Shown here: positions 36,697 through 49,331 of the stretch, piece after piece | Layout of the letters: each line of letters opens with the position of its first letter | Position numbering within the stretch: the stretch's first letter is position 1 | Source of the DNA: Marsupella aquatica | Taxonomy: Eukaryota > Marchantiophyta | Assembly (NCBI GenBank): GCA_973895155.1 | Contig: OZ316891.1 | Coordinates: 26,598,001-26,662,000, forward strand | Length of the DNA stretch: 64,000 nt | Reading direction: 5' to 3' | Translations under genes and position numbers: made by a program | The notes under the pieces: generated by a model | Database searches by the model: none | What the model saw: only the letters and a program-made list of their open reading frames with translations | Told to the model about the DNA's origin: nothing

Positions 36697-36870
36697 ATCG
36701 TATCCATCACGATGGTGTTTAGATCATGCAATGGCTCCTATCCTGGGTGTGGATTAATTTCTGCGTACAGATCTGACGACATATCCGTCACGACGGTGGT
36801 TAGATCATACAAGGGTCCCAATCCTGGGCGTGGATTTCTACCCACAGATCAGACGACATATCGATCACGA
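36697..36870. repeat. Two units of the ~85-bp array, next to segmental copy B
   Basis: Matches the array at 21117-21460 (TATCCATCACGATGGTGTTTAG and CCTGGGTGTGGATTAATTTC segments). Here the array abuts copy B directly, whereas about 860 bases separate it from copy A. Confidence 0.85.
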
Positions 36871-36875
36871 TGGTG

Positions 36876-38361
36876 GCTCTTCCACTCTCTGTTTTTGTTT
36901 TTGTGTTTGCGAGAGCAGCAATGCATCGTTTCATTGCGTTTCAATTAGGCAAAAGACTTGTCTCAGCATTGCATTCTGTTTATTGAGTTGAGGTGTAGGA
37001 GTAAGGATCAAAATTCGCATCACCTGCCGACCTGTTGAGTAGGATTTTGAAGGCAGGTTAAATAGGACATCATCTCAGTGGGATTAGTCCTAAGAGGGTA
37101 TGATTGATTGAATGAAATCTGTTTTAAACAAATTGGCTTATGCTTATACTTTCAATCTACATGTTTGCAAGTGTCACTATTCCTGTCCAATTGACCCAAC
37201 TCGTCCAAGCCTGGCTCGGAACACTAAATCAACTATTGTAGATGAAATTAAACATTTTTTGCCTGAAATTGTGAAGCAGACAAGAAACTCAAAGTTGTCT
37301 CGTTCTTCGTTGTCCCATTCTGCTCGACCTGCTGATGACTTAGATAGAGGCACATCCCGTAGGAGTTTCAGCGGAAGGTAGTCAGGAAGTGAGCTATCTT
37401 TAACGCATGTCCAACGTCGAGCACGGCTGACATGTGACAGGATTTTGATGAGAGAAGAATGTTTTCACATGCAGAAACCTTCATTCATGACAAGCTGGGT
37501 CAAAGCCTTTTTCTTTTTATCCTGGATCCATGGTGAGTTGAACTACTCAGGATTCGAGTGTTAACAGCGAAATTAGTAGCTTTGCACGGGCATCCACGAG
37601 TGAAGTGCGTTGTGAGCAACATATAGAAGATTAGACCACAAAGACTGCACCGCGAAGCAAAGTAAACCGAGGGAACCTGCCAAAATCCATCCCATGTCTG
37701 TTTACAAACTTCAAATAAGAGGAACCCCCTGTCTGTTTACAAACTTCAAACCGAAGGAACTAGAAACAAACTTGAAACAGAGCGAACCAAAAGAGGGAAC
37801 TAGACCTTGTCCTTTCATGTTTTCCATCATTTTTTGACATGATTTCTTGGATGTACTGAAAGGGGGTGGAAGCAAGGACAACGCTGCCATTGCTTGTCTT
37901 GCGTTGTCCTTGCTCTCCCCCACAACATCACTTTTGTAATAATAATAATCAACAATATCGCTCTCCCCAACAACATCACTTTTGCAACAATAATAATCAA
38001 CAACATGACGATACAACCGACACCACCGGAACGTACAACGACATTTCCGATTGGTCTGGGGCCATGGGCCATCAGTTTGTAACTTTATGGTGCTCTATCC
38101 GTCTGTTGTGACCGCTTCTCACGATGACTAGCTAGATCATGGTATCAATGTGAGCAGTTGCTCGCAAAATAGGTCCAACAATTAGCTCGTAAACAAAGCT
38201 GCAGATCAAGTTCCTGGGGACAGACACCGGCATATATATATGTATATGATCATAATTGTATAAATCCTTGACGGTACGTCGAGATGATCTCCGTCCGTCT
38301 TTCAATTCGTTGTGTTCGGTTGCTACAGATTTTTGTCCTGTCCAATAGTTCGCCCATATTG
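36876..38361. repeat. Segmental repeat, copy B (~1.5 kb)
   Basis: Same order and orientation as 22271-23800. An open frame at 37112-37381 (+) reads through the 84 bases missing from copy A and includes a coding-like stretch (TKSTIVDEIKHFLPEIVKQ) that I cannot assign to a family. Copy B ends exactly where a 300-bp inverted-repeat structure begins. Confidence 0.85.
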
Positions 38362-38659
38362 CCAACAGTCAAGGATACTGAATGCCTGAGCCCTTTATAG
38401 AGTAACTGACACATTCTGCCAAACGAATCAAGTGAGAACCGAAACAGGGGGATACGGTCCCCTCTCTAAACCCGATACTACACAAGCCCAGAGGAAACAG
38501 TCAAAGATAGGGCGAAGAGCCCCAAAGACTTCAGAACAGGTTGTTTTTTCCTGAGTAAAACATTTACTTGCATTGACATAGTTTTTTTCATGAGGAAAAA
38601 ACACTAAGTATAGAAGATTAGACCACAAAGGGCTCAGGCATTCAGTATCCTGTTGGCAA
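38359..38659. mobile_element. Inverted-repeat (MITE-like) structure at the end of copy B
   Basis: TTGCCAACAG and then GGATACTGAATGCCTGAGCC at the left are matched by the reverse complement at the right end (38628-38659), with a 4-base indel: about 30-bp inverted ends 300 bases apart. Flanks (CCATA and ATTCT) give no target duplication. Just inside the right arm is a 22-base piece (TATAGAAGATTAGACCACAA) also found in copy B at 37620, so a rearrangement is as likely as a transposon. Confidence 0.5.
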
Positions 38660-40042
38660 ATTCTAGGAAATTCATCAGATAGCTCACAATAGTCATCTAG
38701 TGCTGCCAGATTCCCGTGTTCAGAAAAGACTTACGAGTGCGAACTTCCCCGCTCTCAAGCTCTTGTTGGTGCATTCAATCTGGCAAATTGGCAGCAAACA
38801 CTCTCCCTGGCTTGAACTCAGGTTTCCTGGTTCAAACAGGAAGAGTTCCATTTTTGGCTCATAGTCGGTTAGGTGCCACTATTGAGGGGGGAATCCAGGC
38901 CGGTCGCGACAGAACACGTTGGGCAATGGCGAGAGTTTACTGAGCTACTCCGGTCTAGATTTTTTTCTGGTTCAATACAGCAGGGTATCTTTGTAATATT
39001 ATTGATACGCCTATTCTGTATGGTGTGTCAATAACCAGCTATCAACAATGCTATGAAATGCACTGGCATTGAGATAATTTCTTTGTAACGTATTGATAAC
39101 CAGCTCCCTCTTATATACGCCGTGGCCAGCTTGTAGTACCCTGACAATTGGCAGACCATCTACGCCAATTGTCATTCTTCACACGAGGTTATGCTTTCCT
39201 GATTCCTCAGGTGATTCTTATCAGATTCCATGACTACGGCTGCACAGATTATACAGATCGCATGCTTACCCAGGACCCAGCATTTAAGTCGGCACGCACA
39301 GAGTGCTGTCGATGGTGTCGTTCCTTCGTCGGCCTGTACCAGTAATGAAAGGAAGGCATAGACCTCCCAATCCCCATGATGCCTCAATAAGCTCACCATG
39401 TGCCAACTCCAAACCAACAGAGGCAGAGTTTGGGAGAAAACTGAGCACACTAAGAAAGAGACAACTTGTCCTAAGAAACCATTAGCTTCACCGTAGTCAC
39501 ATTACAGCAGGCAAGCGAGATGTATGAGACAGTATGTAATGTGTGGCTCCCACGACAGCAAGTAGTCTACAGCCAGTCTTGAAGTTGGGCGATTGAGGAA
39601 GGTTTAGAGGGATTCAAAAATCTTGCAACTGGCTACATACTAAGGGCGGCAATCACAGCATTGTCCAATGGTCGGTGAGACAATTCTCGTTTCTGTAGGA
39701 AAATTATTGGATGTTACTCACCGATAATCATGCCATCGGGTTTCAGTTAGAAAGCGCAGTGTAAACTAAAGACAAGGCGGGTCATGCCATACAGCTTCAT
39801 CAGGAAATTGTGAAGCATTAATCAGAAAATCTGAGTAAACCACGTCAAAGGTTGCTACCGAGCTTGACATGATGAACAGCAGCCAACAACCAACAGCCAC
39901 TGCAGCTTAAATAGATTGAAGCTCAGGCCAATGTGAGCTCGACACAGAAGGTCCCAGCAGAAGTAAATGTCCTCCATATATTATGTATTCTATGTTACAA
40001 ATGATCAAGCAAATGTCTACAATTTTCCGACCGTTGTTAAAC
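38660..40042. other. Intergenic, 3' flank of the Sec14-like gene
   Basis: Open stretches at 38716-38943 and 39148-39345 have no recognisable domain. No repeat stands out. Confidence 0.5.
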
Positions 40043-43000
40043 CTAGCTTGAGTGATTCTTCAATGAGGAGGTAATTATGGACTTCAGCCCACCGAGGGGA
40101 GGTTTCATAGTGGCTCTGTACGCAGCCTCGTTGTATGGAGATTTGAAACAGTTCCAATACGGCCTGAATGAATTAGTCTTCTCCTTAAGCTCAACTCCTG
40201 AAAATTGCTGATCGAACCTTTTTGACAAGCTAAATCTAAAAGAGGATCCATCCCCTGCTGTAAGTTTCCTATTTTTACTGCTACTAATCAAACCTGGAAC
40301 CCAGAAATTCCGCTCTGCTCTAAAACTGCTGAACTCTCTCCCTTGCAAAGCAGGAGAATTACACGCTGTCGATGGTTGTGAGAATGATATAGATCTAGAA
40401 TGCCCATGGTTCACCAGGGCAGCACCATTTTCAGAACGCACGGAACTGTTGGAGATGTTGCTTCTGTCAGATCTATTCGGTACCTGGGCTTCATGCAACA
40501 AATGTCGAATTGATGGCAATTTATCATCTTCCTGTGTGCGCGTGAAGTCCTTTGAAAAAACGAAACTTACCTTTCCCTTGGTGGCTTGGTCGACAAATGG
40601 GCAGATACCCTGCAGTGTTTCAAGTCAGTCATGCGGACAATCAAGGAGATTCAGAAAAGAAAACGCACATCAATTAGAAGGCTAGACAGCAAGTTATAAC
40701 CCTGCAACCAGGACTGAATTCTCCAGTAGACAGTATTCCAGTATCCACCACTGCTAACAATGCGCGACTATATTTAAAAAGGAAAACAAACGAAAAAGAA
40801 AAAGCAGAGCTCCATTTGTATCATGGGCTCTTAGAGTCAACTCACACCTTCCAGAGATAGTAAAAGACCGACGGAGAATCCACAATGAAGGCCTTGGCAA
40901 GCCTTTCTGGATAATTTTCAGAAAGAATTTTGAGAGTTCCAAGGATTGTGCTTGATGACGGAGAACTCATCTTAGATTGACCTGCAAAAGTGGAGCAACC
41001 GCTTTCAAATCTAAAACTTCACAGCATCCCAAGGTTCTGCAAAGTCAACATGTATTTATAATGCGCCTTCACACCTTTTGTAAAATCTTCCGGCATAGCC
41101 ATCTGACAAGGGCAGTCCCATACATTGATTACCACCTGAACTGATCTCAGGATAGATATAAGCTAAAACAGAACTAAGAATGCACGAAGCATACTTTCTT
41201 CACTTCTAACGATCAAAACAACTTACCAACATCGATTATAAGCACCCATTGGTCCACTCCTCGAAACATGGAAGCCACAGCAACCTCTACAGTGAATATC
41301 AAGTACCTTAAATACCTGCATTATCACAGCCCTCTCGGTTAGCGATGATCAGGAGCATGTAAGGAGTGAGATGGAGAAATTACTCCAGAAAGGCTTGTTC
41401 TTTCGTTTATGGCACGGAACAAATTTCATGCGCAATAGATTTGTATGGCCCCAGGAAAGCTTTGTATCGTGGAAACAATTCAACTGTTCATATTTCCCGA
41501 CCCAGAATGTGAGACCTCCACAAGAAAGTTTCGTCCGCAATGAAGTCGTGCCTTTAAATCGCTTGCATCGGTCTTGAAACAATTGTCAATTACTGCATCT
41601 CACCTCGTCAGACAACACAGTAAAACCTTACTGACACGAGGACTTCAAATTCATTGCTTTCTAACATTTTCCGGACCCTTCGTCCAGGTACGAGGTTTAC
41701 AGTTCACACCAGTCCCATCGTCATTATGTTTATTCCGTGTTTCGTCAATCGTCAGTTGACTTATAATCCTTATGACACCGTCGCGGTCTGCTCCAACATT
41801 AGAGACAGAATCATTACGTAGCAGAATTGCTTTGCCATGCGGACTGTTGTTGACAGGGTCCGTGGTGGATCAAGACAAACGAGATATCCGAAGTTTGCGC
41901 CTCAAAAGTACACAGACAAAGACCCTTGAGTAACTAACACGAATTGCAGAGGGAAAAGGAAGGATTATGAGTACAGTAGAAAGGGACTCCGTCGAGGTCG
42001 GAGATAAGGCAGTTAGCAGAGATGAATACTGTAGGTTCCCAGTTGGAATAGTTAGGACTCAGGAGTGAACCCAAAATAATACAAAATGCATGCATCATTT
42101 TAGTACTGTCTTCCCAAAGAATTCCTTCAGAAGTCAGCGTGCGGTACAATGGGAGATTCATGATTACGACTATAGCGGTCAACGCCGCATTGTACTGTGC
42201 ATGATGTTGAGTCTTACTATGTAACAGTGAAGAAACTCACCGCTTTTGAGACCATGACGTGAAGCTATTATAATTCCTCTTCTTGATGATCTGCACGCGA
42301 CAGCATCGACGGGTTAGAGCGTGATAGAAGAACTTTTCAAACGACCCCCCAAGGCGAAAAATCCACAGGCTGACTTAACATACTTCTTTCGGACCAAACA
42401 GCACGATAAAGGGACTCTACCCACACGCCCACAGCTGTTGCTCCATATGGAAACAGGGACTCAGCATCCGTATGAAACTGCGCTCGGTAAAAACAGAGGC
42501 TCTGCATTTCTTAATCCCAGGGCCAGACGAGTACGCAAAGGGAGCCCAACTGCCCGGCCCTAAAGCAATTAACTACACTTCGTACGCGTACCCTGTCGAT
42601 AGACACTGCTCTGGTTCTTACAATGGTGTCTCTCAAGAGACGGACCACTCTACACACCACGGCCAGAACCGCGTCGTCCATGCGGACTTGCAGAGTGAGT
42701 ATGAATACACGGATGATTTTTCACACAGGACTGTGAACATTTGGGGTCACAAAACTATGGGAAAAGAGCGGGGACGAGAGAGAGAACAGCGAAGAGAGAC
42801 GAGAGACTGTCGTGCAGTCAAGATGCCTGTTATTTCCGCCTTAGGGTGACGAAAGGTACGACAAAGGGGAGTCTTCTAAGGGAAACGCCATTTCAAAGTG
42901 CGTTTCCCTCCTAGACCTGACAGACAGTTCTGACATGCTGTTATGCACTCCGGAGAAAAGAAGAAAGATGGGCGGCTGCTTCAAATCCTTTAGCTAGTAG

Positions 43001-44263
43001 GGCCTGAAGAGCTATGACACAACGCTGGTGAAAATTGTACTGTCGAGCGTTGCCGCGAGAGTTGCCTTACGTGTATTAAGTTTTGAATGCGGTTCTCCAG
43101 TATATAGACAGCAATATATCGACCGCAATTGCAGAGTTCAACAGAGGGTACGGAATTTGGCAATTTCAACCAATCTAAAACCCGGAAGGGGGACACCCTA
43201 AAGACGAGGAAGATATTGCTTACCACCACAGGTCGCCCTTCGGCGTCGTGACCGGCAACGTATGCAGCACCTGATGCAAGCTCGGCCGAAAATTCATCTG
43301 CTATCAAATGATCTGTGAAGCCATTTAAAATGCTCAGGGCTCAATCAAGTTTGAGGTTGCAACCTACGGCATAATCGACCGGCTTGGGAACCGGCGTCGT
43401 GCCTAGCAAAAATATGAGAGTGAGTGATGCATTCGAGAAGTTAAAGCTGCAACTGTACCAACTTCGAAGCTCTCTCGCCACGCAAGAGAAGATTTCAGCA
43501 GCTTAGCTGCCTTGCGTACATTTCCGCCTCGAGCTCTCAAGCTGCGCTCAATACAAGCATCGTCGCAATAGTCTGTCTGCACCACGACCGAATTGATGTA
43601 AATAAAACTGAGACTTCGTGCCGAGGTCCAACATTTCCTTCCGCACGAATATCGAGGAAAAGCTCGCAACCCTTACTGACACCATGCTTCTCCATCGCGC
43701 AGAGCCTTGAAATGAGACCAGAAGAGGCCTACCTTCAAATGCGGTCTATAACAAAATGATGAGCAAACAGGGATAAACGAGAGCTTCGATCAGGAGAAGA
43801 ATTTCAATTTTTTCCCTACAGAAAATAGTGATACGTCGGAGCTGCCGCTACAACAAGAGCGTCCAATTGGGACCTAGAAGAGAGAACTACTTCATTTGTT
43901 TGGATTTCTTTAATAATGACTACAGTTGAGCTGCACTGAAGAGGTGAACTCATCACATTGCTCTCTTTCATTAACGGTACATCTTCCCCCACGGGCCCCG
44001 TAGAAGAAACAACCAGGTTCTAAACGACAGAAAGAAGAAATGGAAAGCCGAGTAAACAGAAGCAAAGAAGAAAAAGAAAAAGAAAAGGAAAAGGAAAAGG
44101 AAGAAGGCGATGAGATAGCGGAGGAGAACGATGAGTAAGGAGCTACCTGCTTCTTAGTGAGGGGACCGTCTTTCTGAATCAGACGCCGCACTGTGTTCAC
44201 CTTCTCCTTCGTTGCCAGGAGAGCCTCTACATCTCGGGCTCCGATCGCGACAATGCTACTCAT
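40043..44263 (-). CDS. Sec14-like (CRAL-TRIO) lipid-transfer protein, At1g75170/At4g08690 type
   Basis: Seven exons: 44263-44147, 43576-43459, 43312-43224, 42290-42241, 41315-41227, 40981-40848 and 40609-40043. Each junction is GT/AG and in phase, giving 387 residues. Residues 1-39 are a short charged N-terminus. CRAL-TRIO N follows ([20 protein letters not shown]). The lipid-binding fold then reads through [32 protein letters not shown] and WVLIIDV, to [16 protein letters not shown] and YYLWKGICPFV. The C-terminal ~150 residues are Ser-rich and end [18 protein letters not shown], a signature of this plant subfamily. Sec14 proteins bind phosphoinositides or other lipids and support membrane traffic. 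The 50-base exon 4 is easily missed. An apparent donor at 40570 is not used because the frame runs on. High confidence in structure. Confidence 0.9.
42291..43223 (-). other. Intron 3 of the Sec14-like gene
   Basis: GTAAGC donor and GTGCAG acceptor. An open stretch on the plus strand (42472-42849) has no recognisable domain and is probably chance. Intron 1 (43577-44146) carries a purine-rich GAAAA/GGAAAA simple repeat at about 44060-44106. Confidence 0.7.
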
Positions 44264-45974
44264 CTGGACTTGCGACGACCCGAACTGCCACTAATCCGTC
44301 CACAATCAACCACTAACACAACTCGACCATCCGAGCACCGTAAGCACATCGTTAAAAAAGCTCCACAACAACGCTCGATGTCCACCGGCGCCCCAAACCA
44401 AAACAAAACATAAAAAATGTCGGCGCCCTTCCCCGCCCCGCCCCGCCCCGCCCCGTCACCGAATGACTTTGACAAACGCCAACCCGCAGTGCCGCTCTAG
44501 GCCTCTAGCACTGGTACCAGCAGAGTCCTCACATTCATAACGAACCAGAGCATCACCACCAGCACCGCCGCGTCATGTCCAAGTACCACCACCACTCCCA
44601 TACAACAAATCAAATGTACGTCGCCGACGTCATGCCCGGGAAACAAATTAATGCACAACTGTAGCAATCTTTTGTTCTCGTCGTCGTCGTCACTGAGTAA
44701 CTCGCTCCGACGTCCATGCACGTATGCAAGATCTTGCACTGCTTTCCGTGCTTCCAATCTATCTATCTATCTATCCATCGATCCTCCATCGCTGCTACTC
44801 CTCCTTCTTTTTGCATTGAAAATTTCCGTTTTCTTAAAACATCAACCGCTCCTACTCCTGCTTCGTTTTGCATTGGAATTCCATTTTCTTCGAACACCAA
44901 CACCAACAGAACACAACCAGGGGAAGGGAAAGCCTACAAGCAAGGGAGACACGACACTCTAATCCTCAGCACTCCTTCTTCTTCTCCTCGTCTCGTGCCT
45001 GCTTTGCCTCCTAACTACCAAAAAAAAACGCGCACCACCAACTCACCAATGCTCACCTCGTACATGCTCCGCTCCTAGAGCGCGCAAATCCAATCCGAGT
45101 TCGTCATAAAATCCATCATTCTGTTGCGCGACGCACGATGGTTTCCATCGTTGGTACCGAGGAAGGTTTTCGATCGATCGAGAACAGCAGAAGCTTCATC
45201 GATCGACTCGACAGCAAACTCCTTCACGCTTGGGGGGAACGTAGGGGAGCTGGTGCAGACACGAAACATCGGGTTTCCGCGACGACAGACACGATGTGGC
45301 GTGTTTGCAGCTAACCCTAGTGACGAATTGGATTCGCGAAGTGAGGTTTTCGCAAACCTCCGGTTCGGCTACTGCGGAAGGGAGTGCTACTGCAGGGCAT
45401 GGTACTGTAAGAAGCCGGCTACGTCGTCATTGCTCGTGCTTGTGTGAAACCGTCACTGTACGAAAGGGGGATCGGGAGTTGAGTGAGGACCGGGTACCGG
45501 CCCTGTCGCCGGGTCTTGAATGCCGGGACCGGGGCACCGGGTGGAATTGATGAGAGAGGGGTCCTAAAAGCCCTTGGTTGGAGTTGCTTATTAAGTTGCT
45601 TATTATTAAGAAGCTGAGGCACCTTGGTCATAATTGATAACACGGGTCTTTGGTGATGGGCAGCGTCTTTTTGGGAGGGATATGCTTGGTGGACCCCATA
45701 CATAAAAACTTTGCTTGACTAGCCCTTGGATACCTTTTTTTCCCATATCAACCTCTCCTAAAAATGAGCCATAGAGGATGTTCTTGTAAAAGCATACTAG
45801 AACCAAACCTGGTCTAGAATGACTAAGCATACCAGAACCAAACCTGGTCTAGAATGACTAAAGGCCTTGACTATGAGCTTTGCCCAGTTTTGATGTGAGT
45901 GCAAAGGTTTACCTAAAGGTGTTGCATGTGGCCGGAGTCATCCTAGTTCTTGACACACATGTCTTTTTGAGTAA
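44264..45974. other. Intergenic, 5' flank of the Sec14-like gene
   Basis: Includes (CCCCG)5 at about 44433-44457, roughly 170 bases upstream of the Sec14 ATG, which probably lies in its promoter or leader, and an (ATCT)4 microsatellite at 44758-44777. The open frame at 45124-45447 (+) has no known domain. Near 45780-45860 a 43-base stretch (AGCATACYAGAACCAAACCT..) is duplicated. Confidence 0.5.
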
Positions 45975-46508
45975 AGTTATATGATCAGTTATCAGTCGAC
46001 CTGATATATCAGTTGTCACGTCATCTCAGAGAGACTGCCAAGATGCGGTGCCAAAAAAAATGCAAATAAAAAATTCAAATTTTTTTTCAAAATTTGATGG
46101 AGAAAAAAGAACCATTTTTGAAAAAAAAATTACTATGGGTGTCCGTACCCTATGGATACCACATCTCAGCGGGGCCAACCAAGATGGCCAGGTGTCCATA
46201 TGGTACAGACACAGATTTTAGTCAGGAAATGTTTCTGAATTTTGTTTTTTGAATTTTTCAAAAATTAAAAATTTTAAAAATTTTCCCATTTTTTTTGTTC
46301 GGACGCCGATGTTGGCGAGGTCAGCTGAGATTGACTCAATCTCAGCTGCCTAGCTGAGATGCATGGAAGTGCGAAGTTGTCATCTCAGCTACCTAGCTGA
46401 AATGCATGGAAGTGCAAAAGTAGTTATCTCAACTGCTCAATTGAGATTCAAAATTTTCAAGGCGAAAAAACTAATAACTGATATCAGCGACTAATAATTG
46501 ATGATCCT
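45975..46508. mobile_element. MITE-like element with ~35-bp imperfect inverted ends
   Basis: GATCAGTTATCAGTCGACCT continuing to GATATATCAG on the left is matched by the complement of CTGATATCAGCGACTAATAATTG and GATGATC on the right. Inside are A/T runs and tandem hairpin units at 46330-46450 built on ATCTCAGCTGCCTAGCTGAG. The right end runs into a 20-base poly-C. No target duplication could be set. Confidence 0.5.
46332..46450. repeat. Tandem palindromic units (~47 bp, two to three)
   Basis: Each unit carries an inverted repeat such as CTCAGCTNCCTAGCTGAGAT followed by GCATGGAAGTGC. The third unit (CTCAACTGCTCAATTGAG) has changed bases on both arms yet still pairs in part. Confidence 0.75.
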
Positions 46509-49331
46509 CGCTACCCGCCCCCCCCCCCCCCCCCCCCTCTGGGCTCCAAACCACAAGATTAGTGACGACATGTCTTTCCGTTTCATTCCTTGATTTGACA
46601 ATTTCCTCCCAGTAGATTATTTTGAGGCCCCTTTTTGCAAACACTCTCATTGAAATAAATGTTTTGTGTACTTTGAAGATTGGTCCATGATATCTTCCAA
46701 ACCCACCAGTGTCCATTCACCCACCATCCCCACATTTTTTAGTCTTTCTCCTTTCTCACAGCAAGGTAGGAGGACTCCCACATTTTCCCCCTTCCTCATA
46801 CCAGGGAAGGGGTTCCCATAGTTTTTGCTTATATGTTCCATTTTCATTCTGTTTCCCTAGTTTTCTTTGTTACCTCCTTTTTATTTGTTCCCATAGGAGG
46901 CTAGTGAGTATGGCACCAGCCTGGATAATTCTTTGGACGCAACCCAGTGATGGTGAGTAGTCTAATGATGATTGGAGCCATCTCTATTTGCATGTACGGA
47001 CTTGGGCCATATGAAGGCTATCCTTATATTTTTGAAAATTTTATTTTCAACAATTGGTGGGGTCCCTCCTTTCTAGACAAATGGATGGTGCCAGCCAGGA
47101 GGATTGAGCCAGGTGGACATGGCAATCCGATGAGTTAGATAAGATAAATTGAGTAGGTAGAACATTTTGGACTCAAGTGGGTCCTGGTTTAGTGGAATAA
47201 TAATGGGCACTGCCGAAGACACCGACAACCTCCCTTATGATAGAATAGGATAGGATAGGTTGATGATATATGTGTGTGCCGCATATTTTAGATTAGATAA
47301 GCTTTGAGACGTGGCAGCCCTGGGGTGGCAGCGCACCACAATGGGGGTGGACACATCGAGTGGCATGTTTGGGTGTGCTTGGGTATTTAAGTGGCAGCCC
47401 TTAGTAGATGTGCAGAGGGGTAACTCAGTCTAATGTTTTTTCTTGGGGAAGTTCGCACACAACAAGCAGAGACATTTAAGCCGGAGTAGTGAGGTGGAGA
47501 CTTACCGCTTGTTCCAATTAGGCAAGAGTTGGGCACACAACAAGAGGTCGGGTTGTCCTTGCATGTTACGGTTTCCCACCAAAAGACATGGATTTTGTTT
47601 GATTCTTAGAATTTGTGTGTTGTTGTCTCTCTTGTGTCACAGTTGTGTTTTTTCCCTGCGAATTTCTAAGAAATCCTTCTATGTATCTGCTGCCCATGTG
47701 AATAGGGGGAGTGGTGACAGCACTACACCAGTGGTTAGTAGGAGTAAGTGCGGCGTAGTCCACGGGACTTGATCAAAAGCGGAGAGACTAGTCAGTAAAC
47801 TTGATCAAAAAATACATTTGGGGGAGCGGAAACAAAGATACTTGTCTTACGGGTGAATAATCCAAATAGCGTCCCTCAAGGTCCCTGTCATACAATACAA
47901 ACAGTTTTAGTAGAGGAAAATATGTGTTTGTCGTGTAACTCGTTTGATAAGTAGATGACAAGACCCTTAAATTGGTGAATGAAGTGGAGCCTAGGGTCTC
48001 CTTAAACCTCTGGACTGCCTTGAAAACTGGAGGTTTTTATGTATGTAGTTTGCATTTAATGACAAAGAATGGTCCCCCATGAACAATTGACCAGCTGGTG
48101 TTGTAGTGCAAGAGATGGGTATGGGTGGTCTCTAGGCTTTGGACAAAATTCATAAAACAAACTGATGTTGTCATTACTTTACATGAAGATCTCTACCACC
48201 TTACCTTAGTATCAATTGAAAGGAGGTTTTTAATTTGTTCATGTCTTATTAATTACTCGTAGGCTTTTTCCCTTTCATTGGATTTTCTTAGTAGTTGATA
48301 GCCCTGGTTCTCATTGCATTCATATTAAATGATACTGAATCATAATCATAAATATTTAAAGGTAATGACTTCTGACAATAAACACTATCAATTTAATTAC
48401 ACACAATTCATTTGATTCCAAACCATAAACTCTGAACCCCAAACTCCTTACGCCCTGTTATTGTGACCCAAGGATATGGTTTTGTTAATAACATTAATAC
48501 ATATTTTCATTTCAAGGACCAATATGGCATATCTCAAAAAGCATATTATGGGACATAAAGCTCACCCTAAACAATAAACATTATAATTATCAGAATAAAT
48601 CCTTGGCTCTGGTAGTTTATACTCTGAGGTAAAGCTTTGCTCTAAGCCTAAACCCTATTTGATTTTGTGCCTGCCAAAAATTGTCATTGCCTTTGCCCAA
48701 ACCAACTAAATAATTGTGTCTGCCCAAACTCACAAGAAAAGCAACATTGATGCTCCACAACACAGAGCATCCTGGCTGACTTACCAAAACCTAAACTCAA
48801 AATTAATTTAAAGACATAATCCATATGCAGTGCATCACAGAACTGTGGCCCCACTGCATACACAACAACATGATCGAGCACAGGAGACAACTGTTGTGGT
48901 GACATGATAAGGCACGGTAGGAAAGTGTGCATTTCTACCTTATAGAAGAACTGAGATTATGGCTCATTCATTAATAAGGGTTTAATCAGGGCAAAAACAA
49001 TTTCCTGGGGGCTGATCAAGTAAAGTTCTTTTGGTCGGGGGTATACCAAGCATATCCCTCATCTTTTTGGTCCCGGTAATTGCATTTCAAAAAACAAGAG
49101 CAAGTTACGGAGAAGAAACAACAAATGAATGAATGAGAGAGACTGTCCCTCTAATTGAGTTCTATCAAAGTTGTGTGTCATCTGCATTTAATAATTCATG
49201 GAAGATGAAACCACTAGGATCTCTATATGACTGCTCATCTCGCTTCTCCCCAAATACTGGAATCTCTGCCCATCTTGCTTCTCTCAAAATACTGAATCTT
49301 GTCTATCTTCACAACCTGTCCATTGAAGCTA
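46509..49331. other. Intergenic region, no gene recognised
   Basis: Short open stretches (47443-47772 and others) show no domain. No RNA gene was seen. Confidence 0.5.
46518..46537. repeat. Poly-C tract (20)
   Basis: Uninterrupted C run between CTACCCG and TCTGGGC, just outside the right inverted end of the MITE-like element. Confidence 0.85.

Noticed and set aside
38130-38160. TGGTATCA after GATCA in the segmental repeats as an LTR/primer-site junction
   Set aside because: Only eight bases match the initiator tRNA-Met site, and no LTR pair or coding region follows.
40550-40570. A 21-base intron between 40571 and 40549 in the Sec14-like gene
   Set aside because: Too short for a plant intron, and the frame reads straight through with family-like sequence.
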